This document shows, in pieces, positions 1-6,126 of a stretch of 7,462 nucleotides of DNA. The notes under the pieces are model-generated. The model saw nothing but the letters and a program-made list of their open reading frames with translations. It ran no database searches and had not been told where the DNA came from. Source of the stretch: Deltaproteobacteria bacterium (GTDB lineage Bacteria > Desulfobacterota > UBA8473); the NCBI GenBank assembly GCA_030623035.1, contig JAUXFK010000149.1, forward strand, positions 1-7,462, read 5' to 3'. Within the stretch, counting starts at the first letter, position 1. Each line of letters starts with the position of its first letter. The translations under genes and the position numbers were made by a program.

Positions 1-1908
1 GCAAATTACTTGCTCATGGGCAATGAGGCCATTGCTCGTGGTGCATTAGAGGGAGGGGTAAATGTTGCAACCGGATATCCCGGCACCCCTTCTTCGGAAA
101 TTATAGAGTGTCTCTCTAAAGTATCGAAGGAGATGTGTCTCTATGTAGAATGGTCGGCAAATGAAAAAGTAGCATTGGAAGTAGCGGCTGCTGCATCTTT
201 TTCGGGTCTTAGATCACTTTGTGTAATGAAACAAAACGGGGTGAATGTCGGCTCTGATTTTTTATTACATCTGTCCGGTTCAGGAACCAGAGGCGGTATG
301 GTACTGGTACCCTGTGAAGATCCTGGGGCACTTTCCAGTGTTAATGAGGGTGAGGCCCGCTATTTCGCTAAATTACTTGAGATTCCCCTTCTGGAACCCG
401 GTGATTTCCAGGAGGCAAAAGATATGACAAGATGGGCATTTGAGCTGTCAGAAGATATCAGAAATCTGGTGATGCTCCGTAGTGTAACCCGTCTTTCCCA
501 CGCAAGTGGGAATGTAAGGTTTGGAAACCTTATGAGAAGCGATACACGTGCCGAGTTCAAGTATGATGGTTTCATACTTGACCCCATGGAGGGTATGGTC
601 ATGAGTGCTCCTGTTGAGTACAAGCATACTCTGCAACAGGAAAAGTTAAAGAGGGCAAAAGAACTGTTTGAAGATAGTCCGTTTAACAGGTATACCGGCC
701 CGGAAAAACCGGAACTTTTAATCATCACTTGCAGTGCATGTAACCTTTACTGCCAGGAGGCCATCAAGATACTCGGTGTAGAAGATAAAGTGGGCTTATT
801 AAAGATGGGAACAACATGGCCGTTACCACCTAAACTTATCAAGAGACACCTGTCCAAAACAGATAAGATACTCATCGTTGAAGAGGTACTGCCTTTTATG
901 GAGGAGAATGTTAAGGTGCTTGCATTGGAGATGGCCTCTGAGATTGGGTTAAAGAAGTTTTATGGAAAGAATGACGGTACACTTAAAATGGTTGGAGAAT
1001 TAAACCCTGATCTGATAGTTGATGCCATTACAAAGATATTGGGTATAGATTATAAAGGCATATCGGATGAGTATGTAAAGAAGGCCCAGGAAATCGTACC
1101 GACCGCAGCACCACCAAGGGAGTTAACCTTCTGTCCAGGCTGTCCCCATAGAAGCTCCTACTGGAGTATTCACAATGCACTTCAACTCGATGGTCGTAAG
1201 GGTTTTGTATGTGGTGATATTGGATGCTACAGCCTGGCAATGTTACCTTGCGGATTCAGTACGATAAAGACCGTTCATTCCATGGGATCCGGGACAGGCG
1301 TTGCAAGCGGTTTCGGTAAGTTGGGTCAATTTGGTTTTGATCAATCCATACTCGCAGTCTGTGGGGACTCTACCTTCTTCCATACTGCAATGCCGGCCCT
1401 TGTTAATGCAGTACATCATAAATCCGACTTCACTCTTTTAATATTGGACAATAGCGGTACTGCCATGACAGGGTTTCAACCCCACCCGGGTCTGCATGTT
1501 AATGCTATGGGCGAGGAGGTGCCTGGTATAGATATTGCTGAGGTATGCAGAGCGATTGGCGCAAAAGTAGAAGTTAGAGATCCATTTGACTTAGACGAGA
1601 CACAAAAGACACTCCTTCAGCTTATGGAGGATAAAGATGGCGTTAAAGTCCTTGTACTGCGTCAGATTTGTGCCTTAAGTCCTGAAAAGAAGCATAAAAA
1701 GAAATACGAGATGTCGATTGATGAAGAAATCTGCCTCGGGGAAAACTGTGGATGTAATCGGTTGTGTTCTCGTATATTCCGTTGTCCAGGGCTTGAATGG
1801 GACAAAGAAAAAATGGTTGCAAGGATTGATGACGTGATATGTGCAGGCTGTGGTGTTTGTGCGGATATCTGTCCTGCAGGTGCGATAAAGAGAAAGGAGG
1901 CAGCATAG
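1..1908 (+). CDS. iorA: Indolepyruvate:ferredoxin oxidoreductase alpha subunit, 5'-partial
   Basis: This is the catalytic subunit of the thiamine-diphosphate enzyme that oxidatively decarboxylates aryl-pyruvates (indolepyruvate, phenylpyruvate) to aryl-acetyl-CoA and reduces ferredoxin in the cytoplasm. The frame is open to base 1 and family members begin a few residues before the LLMGNEAIARG motif, so the true start lies upstream; TTG at 10 is probably internal. Counting from that TTG: N-terminal pyrimidine-binding domain with YPGTPSSEI at 23-31; CPGCPHR at 375-381 and GDIGCYSL at 402-409; a ThDP/Mg motif GDS at 452-454 running to N481; and a C-terminal ferredoxin domain at about 570-632. 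The last cluster motif is canonical (C611, C614, C617, C621). The preceding one has unusual spacing (C575, C580, C582, C586, C592). It ends directly against iorB. The identification is very secure; the exact substrate is inferred from the family. Confidence 0.96.
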   Translation, partial: ANYLLMGNEAIARGALEGGVNVATGYPGTPSSEIIECLSKVSKEMCLYVEWSANEKVALEVAAAASFSGLRSLCVMKQNGVNVGSDFLLHLSGSGTRGGMVLVPCEDPGALSSVNEGEARYFAKLLEIPLLEPGDFQEAKDMTRWAFELSEDIRNLVMLRSVTRLSHASGNVRFGNLMRSDTRAEFKYDGFILDPMEGMVMSAPVEYKHTLQQEKLKRAKELFEDSPFNRYTGPEKPELLIITCSACNLYCQEAIKILGVEDKVGLLKMGTTWPLPPKLIKRHLSKTDKILIVEEVLPFMEENVKVLALEMASEIGLKKFYGKNDGTLKMVGELNPDLIVDAITKILGIDYKGISDEYVKKAQEIVPTAAPPRELTFCPGCPHRSSYWSIHNALQLDGRKGFVCGDIGCYSLAMLPCGFSTIKTVHSMGSGTGVASGFGKLGQFGFDQSILAVCGDSTFFHTAMPALVNAVHHKSDFTLLILDNSGTAMTGFQPHPGLHVNAMGEEVPGIDIAEVCRAIGAKVEVRDPFDLDETQKTLLQLMEDKDGVKVLVLRQICALSPEKKHKKKYEMSIDEEICLGENCGCNRLCSRIFRCPGLEWDKEKMVARIDDVICAGCGVCADICPAGAIKRKEAA

Positions 1909-2535
1909 ATGATGGCAAATACGAAACTATCAAAGGATCCGTATAATATAATCATCACTGGAGTGGGCGGCCAGGGAAATGTCATGGCATCGAGGATACT
2001 GGCAAATATGCTGGTACAAAAAGGATATTATGTAACCATAGGCGAAAGCTTCGGAGCATCCCAGAGAGGCGGGTCTGTAATGAGTCACCTCAGGGTCTCC
2101 GAGGGGTCATATTGGAGCCCTCAAATACCCAGAGGCATGGCAGATGTTGTTATAGCGCTGGAGCCTACAGAGGGACTCAGGGTTTTGATGGATTATGGTA
2201 ACCCCCAGGTCAAGATATTGAGTAACACCCGTCCGGTTCGTCCACCGGTTGTTATTGCCGGGGATATGGGCTATCCTTCTTTAGAGGAGATTAAAAAGAT
2301 AGCTTTGGAACTGGCATCGGATGTATGGTTTATAGATGCCACAGAAAAAGCTGTAAAGATGGGCAACCCCATCTTAGGAAACATTATTATGCTTGGAGCA
2401 CTATCCGGCGTTACGAATTTGCCCCTTGATAAGGGAGACTTTAAAGAGGTTATCTCAAAGAGTATGGCCGGCGATAAGATTGACATCAATCTAAAGGCCT
2501 ATGATCTGGGTGAGCAGATCGTAAAACAGGCTTGA
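1909..2535 (+). CDS. iorB: Indolepyruvate:ferredoxin oxidoreductase beta subunit
   Basis: This is the partner of IorA and corresponds to the gamma-type domain of pyruvate/ketoisovalerate ferredoxin oxidoreductases; the two form the functional enzyme. The 208-residue length is normal. Residues 18-23 (GVGGQG) form the N-terminal glycine-rich loop, followed by the family signature GASQRGGSV at 49-57 and a DVVIALEPTEGLR segment. Two ATG codons occur in tandem at 1909 and 1912. The Shine-Dalgarno AAAGGAGG at 1893-1900 sits inside the end of iorA, 8 bases before the first ATG and 11 before the second, so either could be used. The gene begins on the base after the iorA stop, indicating translational coupling and balanced subunit synthesis. 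Confidence 0.95.
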   Translation: MMANTKLSKDPYNIIITGVGGQGNVMASRILANMLVQKGYYVTIGESFGASQRGGSVMSHLRVSEGSYWSPQIPRGMADVVIALEPTEGLRVLMDYGNPQVKILSNTRPVRPPVVIAGDMGYPSLEEIKKIALELASDVWFIDATEKAVKMGNPILGNIIMLGALSGVTNLPLDKGDFKEVISKSMAGDKIDINLKAYDLGEQIVKQA

Positions 2536-2578
2536 GATCAGGTGGCAGATATTTTAACCCTTTATTGAGGAGATCGAG

Positions 2579-4045
2579 ATGAAGCAAATCTATTTCAGGC
2601 GATTCTTTATTGTGATGGTTGGCCTGTCTTTTTTCTTATTACACAAGTCCGTCTTTGCCGAAAAGAACAATGAACCTCTGCCACTTGCTTCCCACTTTAG
2701 CAAAGAGTATAAGGATGACCTGAAGGGGCTCCTTGAGAGGCGTTATATTCGGGTTTTAACCACTTTTAACAAAACCAATTTCTTTCTTTCCGAAGGCAGA
2801 ACTTATGGCTTTGAGTTCTCTCTTTTAAAAGATTACGAGAAATTCCTGAACGAGAAAGTCAGGCGAGACGATATGAAGATCATTTTGGAGTTTATCCCGG
2901 TTTCCAGAGATCAACTGATCCCAAAACTGGTTAACGGACTGGGTGATATTGCTGCAGCCGGCCTCACCATAACTCCAAAACGGCTCGAAGTAGTGAATTT
3001 TACTGATCCTTATCTGTCTAATATCGACGAGATAATCGTAGCAAATAAACGTGTAAAGGGAGTAAAAAACCTTGAGGATCTCTCTGGTCGCAGGATATTT
3101 GTAAGGGAAAGCAGTAGTTACTACAGAAGCCTTCTTTCATTAAATAAAAAATTTTTGAAAAAGGGAATGCGGCCCGTTCAAATCGTAAACGTCGATGAAA
3201 ATCTGGAAACAGAAGACATATTAGAGCTTGTCAATTCCGGAGCAATAGAGATAACCGTATCGGACAGTCATATCGCCACGATATGGTCTAAGATGTTCAA
3301 AGATTTGCAAATGCTTGGGCATATGAAAGTTCGCACAGGAAGCAGGATTGCATGGATGGTTCGAAAGAACAACCCCGATTTGAAAGAGAGTCTTAACAGC
3401 TTTTTAAAGACTCATAAAAAGGGAACGCTCCTTGGAAATATTTACTTCAATCGATACTATAAGAATACAAAATGGACAAAAAATCCCACTACTTCACAGG
3501 AACATAAGAAACTAAACACATACAAGAGCCTATTTCAGAAGTATGCTTCGCAATATGGACTCGACTGGATGTTGATAATGGCTCTGGCCTATCAGGAATC
3601 AGGGTTGGACAACAACAAGAAAAGCCCTTCCGGCGCTATTGGTATTATGCAGGTGTTACCCAGTACAGCCGCAGATAAAAATGTTGGTATCCGGAATGTT
3701 CAGCTTTTGGAAAACAATATTCATGCCGGGATTAAGTATCTTGCGTTTCTTAGAAACCGATACTTTAACGACGATAAAATGCGAGACAGAGACAGGGTTC
3801 GTTTTACACTCGCATCCTACAATGCCGGGCCTGCCAAGATCAAAAGAACGAGAAAACTGGCTTTGAAAATGGGACTGGATTCAAACAGGTGGTTCAGAAA
3901 TGTAGAGATGGCTGCCTTGAAAATCATTGGCCAGGAGACAGTTCGCTATGTAAGTAATATCAACAAGTACTATATTCTGTTCAAATTCGCCTTTAAAGAT
4001 GAGGAAGTACGTAGATTAGAAAAAGAGAAAGTCCAAAGTAATTAA
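2579..4045 (+). CDS. mltF: MltF-like membrane-bound lytic murein transglycosylase
   Basis: This exported murein hydrolase cleaves the MurNAc-GlcNAc bond with formation of 1,6-anhydro-MurNAc. Residues 1-27 look like a signal peptide (basic MKQIYFRR, a hydrophobic stretch FFIVMVGLSFFLL, then a S-V-F-A cleavage site); no lipobox cysteine is visible. Residues about 51-298 form a family 3 solute-binding-protein-like domain, with GDIAAAGLTITPKR at 122-135. Residues about 315-465 form the SLT domain: AYQES containing the likely catalytic Glu340, SGAIGIMQV at 351-359, ASYNAGPAKI at 412-421, and YVSNINKYY at 457-465. The two-domain order and 488-residue length match MltF. A Shine-Dalgarno GAGGAGA at 2567-2573 supports the ATG at 2579. 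It starts 43 bases after iorB with no visible terminator between, so co-transcription is possible. A functional link with IorAB is not evident. Confidence 0.9.
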   Translation: MKQIYFRRFFIVMVGLSFFLLHKSVFAEKNNEPLPLASHFSKEYKDDLKGLLERRYIRVLTTFNKTNFFLSEGRTYGFEFSLLKDYEKFLNEKVRRDDMKIILEFIPVSRDQLIPKLVNGLGDIAAAGLTITPKRLEVVNFTDPYLSNIDEIIVANKRVKGVKNLEDLSGRRIFVRESSSYYRSLLSLNKKFLKKGMRPVQIVNVDENLETEDILELVNSGAIEITVSDSHIATIWSKMFKDLQMLGHMKVRTGSRIAWMVRKNNPDLKESLNSFLKTHKKGTLLGNIYFNRYYKNTKWTKNPTTSQEHKKLNTYKSLFQKYASQYGLDWMLIMALAYQESGLDNNKKSPSGAIGIMQVLPSTAADKNVGIRNVQLLENNIHAGIKYLAFLRNRYFNDDKMRDRDRVRFTLASYNAGPAKIKRTRKLALKMGLDSNRWFRNVEMAALKIIGQETVRYVSNINKYYILFKFAFKDEEVRRLEKEKVQSN

Positions 4046-4189
4046 AAAGCCAAAGGCCCTTCATACTACAGCGACACTTTCGGATAATCCCGCTAATAGC
4101 CTGTTTGAGAAACCCCTATTCCCCCCTTAGGCACATATGGGAAATGTTGATGTCTCAATAAGTAAAATTAGAAGTAATGAATTGTCTTA

Positions 4190-4423
4190 ATGAATTTTGA
4201 TATAATTGATGAAATTACGTAGATTGAAACGATTGCTAAGGGTTCAGGGATTCGGGAACTTAACCGTTTGAGAAAGTTTTACGGTGTTGGGAAATGGAAG
4301 AAAATGAAAGGTATTGACCATATCCGACTTTCATCTGGAAAAGTTAAATTAGCCGAGTTACATTGGTATGAGGCTCATGGTATTGGCAAAAAAGAAATTA
4401 AACGTAAAAGGTATTTGGAGTAA
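4190..4423 (+). pseudogene. Small conserved protein interrupted by an in-frame TAG
   Basis: From ATG 4190 the frame reads MNFDIIDEIT, then a TAG at 4220-4222, then 66 uninterrupted codons to TAA at 4421-4423. The downstream part is clearly protein-like (YGVGKWKKMKG, then AELHWYEAHGIGKKE, ending KRKRYLE). It resembles small basic conserved proteins I recall from cyanobacterial and planctomycete genomes in front of a protein like the next gene. The function is not known to me; a toxin or nucleic-acid-binding role is only a guess. No ATG or GTG lies just after the stop, and the next ATG is midway through the conserved region. A single C-to-T change (CAG to TAG) would account for the stop. The Shine-Dalgarno before 4190 is poor. 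The 144 bases between mltF and this ATG show no gene or convincing terminator. Confidence 0.6.
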
Positions 4424-4426
4424 ACC

Positions 4427-4663
4427 ATGCAAGAATCAAAACAAAGTTTGCCGGAGTTTGTGGTTTGCATAAATAATTCGGATTATCCTGCATCCTTAGA
4501 GCTACATAAAATTTATCGTGTACTTGCTGATAAAGATGCTACAGAGGAGGGAGACATCCGTATTATTGATGAGAGTGGAGAGGACTATTTATACCCCTCC
4601 TTATATTTTGTGCCTATTCAAGTTCCTCAAACAGTTGAAAAGTCTTTACTTCGAGCGTCCTAA
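4427..4663 (+). CDS. Small conserved hypothetical acidic protein, partner of the preceding ORF
   Basis: This is an intact 78-residue acidic cytoplasmic protein with no signal peptide or membrane segment. Recognisable blocks are FVVCINNSDYPASLELHKIYRVL at residues about 11-33 and IIDESGEDYLYP plus YFVPIQVP at about 46-67, ending in EKSLLRAS. It starts three bases after the stop of the interrupted ORF, with GGAG at 4417-4420 six bases before the ATG, so the two form an operon-like pair. I recall similar proteins in this same order elsewhere, but I know no function. The acidic partner beside a basic partner suggests an antitoxin-type or binding-partner role (inference only). It lies immediately upstream of an attC-like palindrome, as the final gene of an integron cassette would. 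Confidence 0.72.
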   Translation: MQESKQSLPEFVVCINNSDYPASLELHKIYRVLADKDATEEGDIRIIDESGEDYLYPSLYFVPIQVPQTVEKSLLRAS

Positions 4664-4675
4664 TTAAAAATCTGT

Positions 4676-4748
4676 GCCGAACATCAGCTTTGAGAAGGAT
4701 GCTCATTTTGCTACGCTTCATTCGCACCTCTCAAGCTGGTCGTTATGC
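4676..4748 (+). other. Putative integron attC recombination site
   Basis: The 73-base site is bounded by GCCGAAC at 4676-4682 (R''-like, consensus RYYYAAC) and GTTATGC at 4742-4748 (R'-like, consensus GTTRRRY; one position deviates). Between them is a long palindrome: CAGCTT (4685-4690) pairs with AAGCTG (4733-4738), GAGA (4692-4695) with TCTC (4729-4732), GG (4697-4698) with CC (4727-4728), and TGC (4700-4702) with GCA (4724-4726). Unpaired single bases T4691, A4696 and A4699 all lie on one arm, and short unpaired spacers separate the palindrome from the R boxes. Known attC sites have this layout: R boxes, unpaired spacer, inner stem with extrahelical bases on one side, and a terminal loop (here 21 bases). 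No poly-T follows, so a terminator is less likely. The R boxes pair at only 5 of 7 positions, as can happen when neighbouring cassettes differ. Confidence 0.5.
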
Positions 4749-4766
4749 GTGAAAATTGATACTGCT

Positions 4767-5085
4767 ATGGATGTGTTTCTTGATGTACATGGACGACAAA
4801 TTCGCTTATCGGCTGAACGTAAGTATCATTTGGAGTCCGAACACCCTGAGATGGCAAACCAGATTGATCGTATTGCATTGACGTTACGTGAGCCGGACCA
4901 AATAATCAGATCAAAAACAGATAATGAGGTTGAATTACACTATAGGTTTTTCGATATTACCCCAGTAACAAGAAAGCATCTTTGTGTTGTAGTCAAGGCT
5001 GCCACCTCTGATCTGTTCATTATCAATCACAGCATATTTTACTGACAGTGTGAAAAAAGGAGAGGTCTTATGGAAGAGGAGATAA
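4767..5085 (+). pseudogene. PBECR/RelE-like RNase toxin, frameshifted near the C-terminus
   Basis: The ATG at 4767 opens a frame (MDVFLDVHGRQIRLSAERKY...) containing HLESEHPEM, a REPDQIIRSKTDNEVELHY block and LCVVVKAATSDLFII. This is the pattern I associate with phage-Barnase/EndoU/ColicinE5/RelE-like (PBECR, near DUF4258) nuclease domains: an L.xER..HL..HPEM start and a VVVK...FIITAY end. The current frame leaves the family pattern after FII and stops at 5043-5045. At 5022-5029 the tetramer ATCA is duplicated in tandem. Removing one copy restores TAYFTDSVKKGEVLWKRR and a stop at 5083-5085, giving about 104 residues. The restored end would overlap the next gene by 16 bases. The frame is also open upstream to GTG 4674, but that part is the attC-like palindrome and is probably non-coding; GTG 4749 is an alternative start. 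It is probably inactive as it stands. Confidence 0.72.
5022..5029 (+). repeat. ATCA tandem duplication causing the frameshift
   Basis: ATCA at 5022-5025 is followed directly by ATCA at 5026-5029. The duplication shifts the toxin frame by +1 relative to the conserved C-terminal coding sequence. Replication slippage is the simplest origin, though an assembly error cannot be excluded without reads. Confidence 0.7.
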
Positions 5086-5285
5086 GTGCATGGTATGATC
5101 AGGAAGGCGATTACTTAGAGGTGATTTTTAGCCGAAAGAAGGGATTTTTTCGAGAGACAGAGAACGACGCTGTAATGGAAAAGGTTGATGAAGAGGGAAA
5201 TATATTAGGGTTTTCAATCTTGAAGGTAAGTGCTCTGAGCGGTCAACAGCCTCTTTCCGTCGCATTGAGGAGGCAGACCGCATAA
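5070..5285 (+). CDS. DUF2283 family small protein, probable antitoxin
   Basis: This intact 71-residue protein begins MEEEISAWYDQEGDYLEV and contains ENDAVMEKVDEEGNILGFSILKVS. That is the DUF2283 pattern (a W/YD..GDYLEV strand followed by a D..G.I.GF.IL..S segment). DUF2283 genes commonly lie directly beside small PBECR/DUF4258-type or RelE-like toxins and are regarded as likely antitoxins; that role is inference from family and context. A strong Shine-Dalgarno, AAGGAGAGG at 5057-5065, precedes ATG 5070. The Shine-Dalgarno and start codon sit inside the ancestral toxin reading frame, implying translational coupling before the toxin broke. The C-terminal tail after about residue 56 (SGQQPLSVALRRQTA) is less conserved-looking. 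The stop codon at 5283-5285 overlaps a GCATAAC box that may be the start of an attC site. Confidence 0.8.
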   Translation: MEEEISAWYDQEGDYLEVIFSRKKGFFRETENDAVMEKVDEEGNILGFSILKVSALSGQQPLSVALRRQTA

Positions 5286-5336
5286 CCACCGTATCCATGC
5301 CGACCCGCTGGCAGCAAGGTCGCCTTGAAGTTAGGA
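5280..5336 (+). other. Possible second attC site (weaker)
   Basis: GCATAAC at 5280-5286 and GTTAGGA at 5330-5336 resemble R'' and R' boxes 57 bases apart. Inside, CGACC (5301-5305) pairs with GGTCG (5318-5322), and GCT (5307-5309) with AGC (5313-5315), with C5306 unpaired. Outer pairing is poor. A competing hairpin, CAAGG/CCTTG at 5315-5327, is also possible. The best argument is that GCATAAC exactly complements the left border GTTATGC of the same putative cassette at 4742-4748. Confidence 0.35.
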
Positions 5337-5526
5337 GAGAAGAATAAAGGGTCAGCCCGTTGACATAGGACATATTTTGTTGAGTCGTAAAACGTGGACT
5401 TTTCTTGAAACTTGTTAAAAGATGCCCGCAACGACAGATAACAGAGTGCTTGAGGTTAATACCCAAAGGCTACCCATTAATGAAGACAAGGTTGTGTTTT
5501 AATCAAATAAAGAAAGAGGGTTATCC
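5337..5526. other. Short gene-free stretch ahead of the third module
   Basis: No plausible coding frame was seen on either strand. The start (TTAGGAGAG from 5331) would be the left border of a further cassette if the attC reading holds. The segment around 5349-5395 (GGGTCAGCCCGTTGACATAG and onward) gives the impression of a mobile-element remnant, but I cannot name a family. TTGACA at 5360-5365 lacks a correctly spaced -10 box. Confidence 0.4.
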
Positions 5527-5715
5527 ATGACTATCGCTAAACAGCAAATCTTTGAACTAATAAGAGACCTGCCAGAGGAAGTAGATATTGATGAAATTAT
5601 ATATCGCCTTTACCTCAGGCAGAAACTTGAGGTTGCTGAAAAAGATGTCCGTGAGGGTAGATTAGTTTCGCACGAAGAAGTTATTAAGGAGACTTCTAAG
5701 TGGTTCGGAAAATAG
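5527..5715 (+). CDS. Small antitoxin-like protein of a ParE/RelE-type module
   Basis: This intact 62-residue helical acidic protein opens MTIAKQQIFELIRDLPEEVDIDEIIYRLYLRQKLE and continues AEKDVREGRLVSHEEVIKETSKWFG. The LPEDVDIDEI.YRLYL...K...AE.D..EGR..SHEEV pattern is common in antitoxins placed directly before ParE/RelE toxins. The usual role is to neutralise the toxin and autoregulate the operon; here that is inferred. A Shine-Dalgarno AGAAAGAGGG lies at 5511-5520, six bases before the ATG. Its 3' end contains the Shine-Dalgarno and start codon of the toxin fragment, with a 16-base overlap, which confirms a two-gene addiction module layout. No convincing promoter was seen in the leader. 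Confidence 0.8.
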   Translation: MTIAKQQIFELIRDLPEEVDIDEIIYRLYLRQKLEVAEKDVREGRLVSHEEVIKETSKWFGK

Positions 5716-5735
5716 AATGGACAAAACGAGCACTT
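5700..5735 (+). pseudogene. ParE/RelE toxin, only the first ~12 codons remain
   Basis: GTG 5700 begins VVRKIEWTKRAL, a typical ParE/RelE N-terminus (short basic strand, then W-T/S-x-x-A-L). AAGGAG at 5686-5691 gives an ideal Shine-Dalgarno eight bases before the GTG, and the start overlaps the antitoxin end by 16 bases. After the CTT codon at 5733 the sequence enters the terminal inverted repeat of the 410-bp element, and the frame ends at TGA 5748-5750. No continuation of a ParE frame was recognised beyond the far end of the element (6143 onward). The toxin was therefore truncated, and the rest deleted or moved. It is almost certainly non-functional. Confidence 0.68.
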
Positions 5736-5748
5736 AACCCAAGTTCAT
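5733..5748 (+). repeat. Left terminal inverted repeat of the 410-bp element
   Basis: CTTAACCCAAGTTCAT. The inner 11 bases (5738-5748) are a perfect reverse complement of 6127-6137; one mismatch occurs at 5737. Confidence 0.8.
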
Positions 5749-6126
5749 GAAAAAATGGTGAAAAACAGTGTTTTTAGACCAAATTTTACTGCCCTCAAAA
5801 ATATAAGTTCTTTAATATCAATAAGTTAGTGTTTTAACCCTTTCGGGATGCTGTTTGTAGTGTCAAAATATACAAATACAGCTTAACTACAACATATTTT
5901 CCTGATATATTTGTGAACAGTTGTCTACTCAAGCAAGAAATACAACTACCATAAAAAGAAAAGACGGCAAAATGATTCACACAAGAAAATCTACGATGCC
6001 CTGAACCTGCTTTATCCACCTGGAAAAACGGTAAAAACTATTTTGTAAAAGTTAAATCTGTAGTGCCAAAATACGACCTTTAGCAAATGTAAGTTATTGA
6101 TTTTAATAGAAGTTTTTTCTGATATT

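Larger units (their letters stand above)
4743..5330 (+). mobile_element. Putative integron gene cassette carrying a toxin-antitoxin-like pair
   Basis: If the attC reading is right, recombination between G and TT of each R' box defines a 588-base cassette. A cassette's first six bases should complement its own R'' box at the far end. The left border TTATGC (4743-4748, preceded by G) is the exact complement of the R''-like GCATAAC at 5280-5286, which overlaps the stop codon of the last gene. This internal match was not used to find the first site, so it is independent support, although a 7-mer match can occur by chance. The unit holds the frameshifted toxin and the DUF2283 gene in one orientation with almost no spare DNA, as is usual for cassettes. 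No integrase gene or attI is visible. Confidence 0.42.

Noticed and set aside
4050..4066. GCC-AAA-GGC stem as a terminator for mltF
   Set aside because: Only three to four base pairs can form and no T-tract follows, so it is not convincing.
4137..4190. 17-codon ORF (MGNVDVSISKIRSNELS) after mltF
   Set aside because: It is very short, lacks a Shine-Dalgarno and matches nothing I know; it is probably chance.
4198..4206. Extended -10 promoter motif TGATATAAT
   Set aside because: It is a perfect match to TGnTATAAT but lies inside the start of the interrupted ORF, where AT-rich codons would create it by chance. No good -35 box is present, and the transcript would begin after the only ATG.
4674..4766. 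N-terminal extension of the PBECR-like toxin starting at GTG 4674
   Set aside because: This stretch is the attC-like palindrome, has no Shine-Dalgarno, and lies outside the part that resembles the toxin family, which starts near ATG 4767.
5315..5327. Hairpin CAAGG-TCG-CCTTG as a terminator after the DUF2283 gene
   Set aside because: The stem is only five base pairs and no T-run follows. It overlaps the possible attC site and competes with that fold.
5360..5365. TTGACA as a -35 box for the third module
   Set aside because: No recognisable -10 hexamer occurs 16-18 bases downstream; TATTTT is far too close.
5128..5466. Open frame of 112 codons on the minus strand
   Set aside because: It runs antisense across the DUF2283 gene and the gene-free leader, has no ribosome-binding site and no recognisable protein pattern.
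5834..6019. 61-codon minus-strand frame inside the 410-bp element
   Set aside because: It shows no transposase or other recognisable motif and no ribosome-binding site; it fits random AT-rich sequence.
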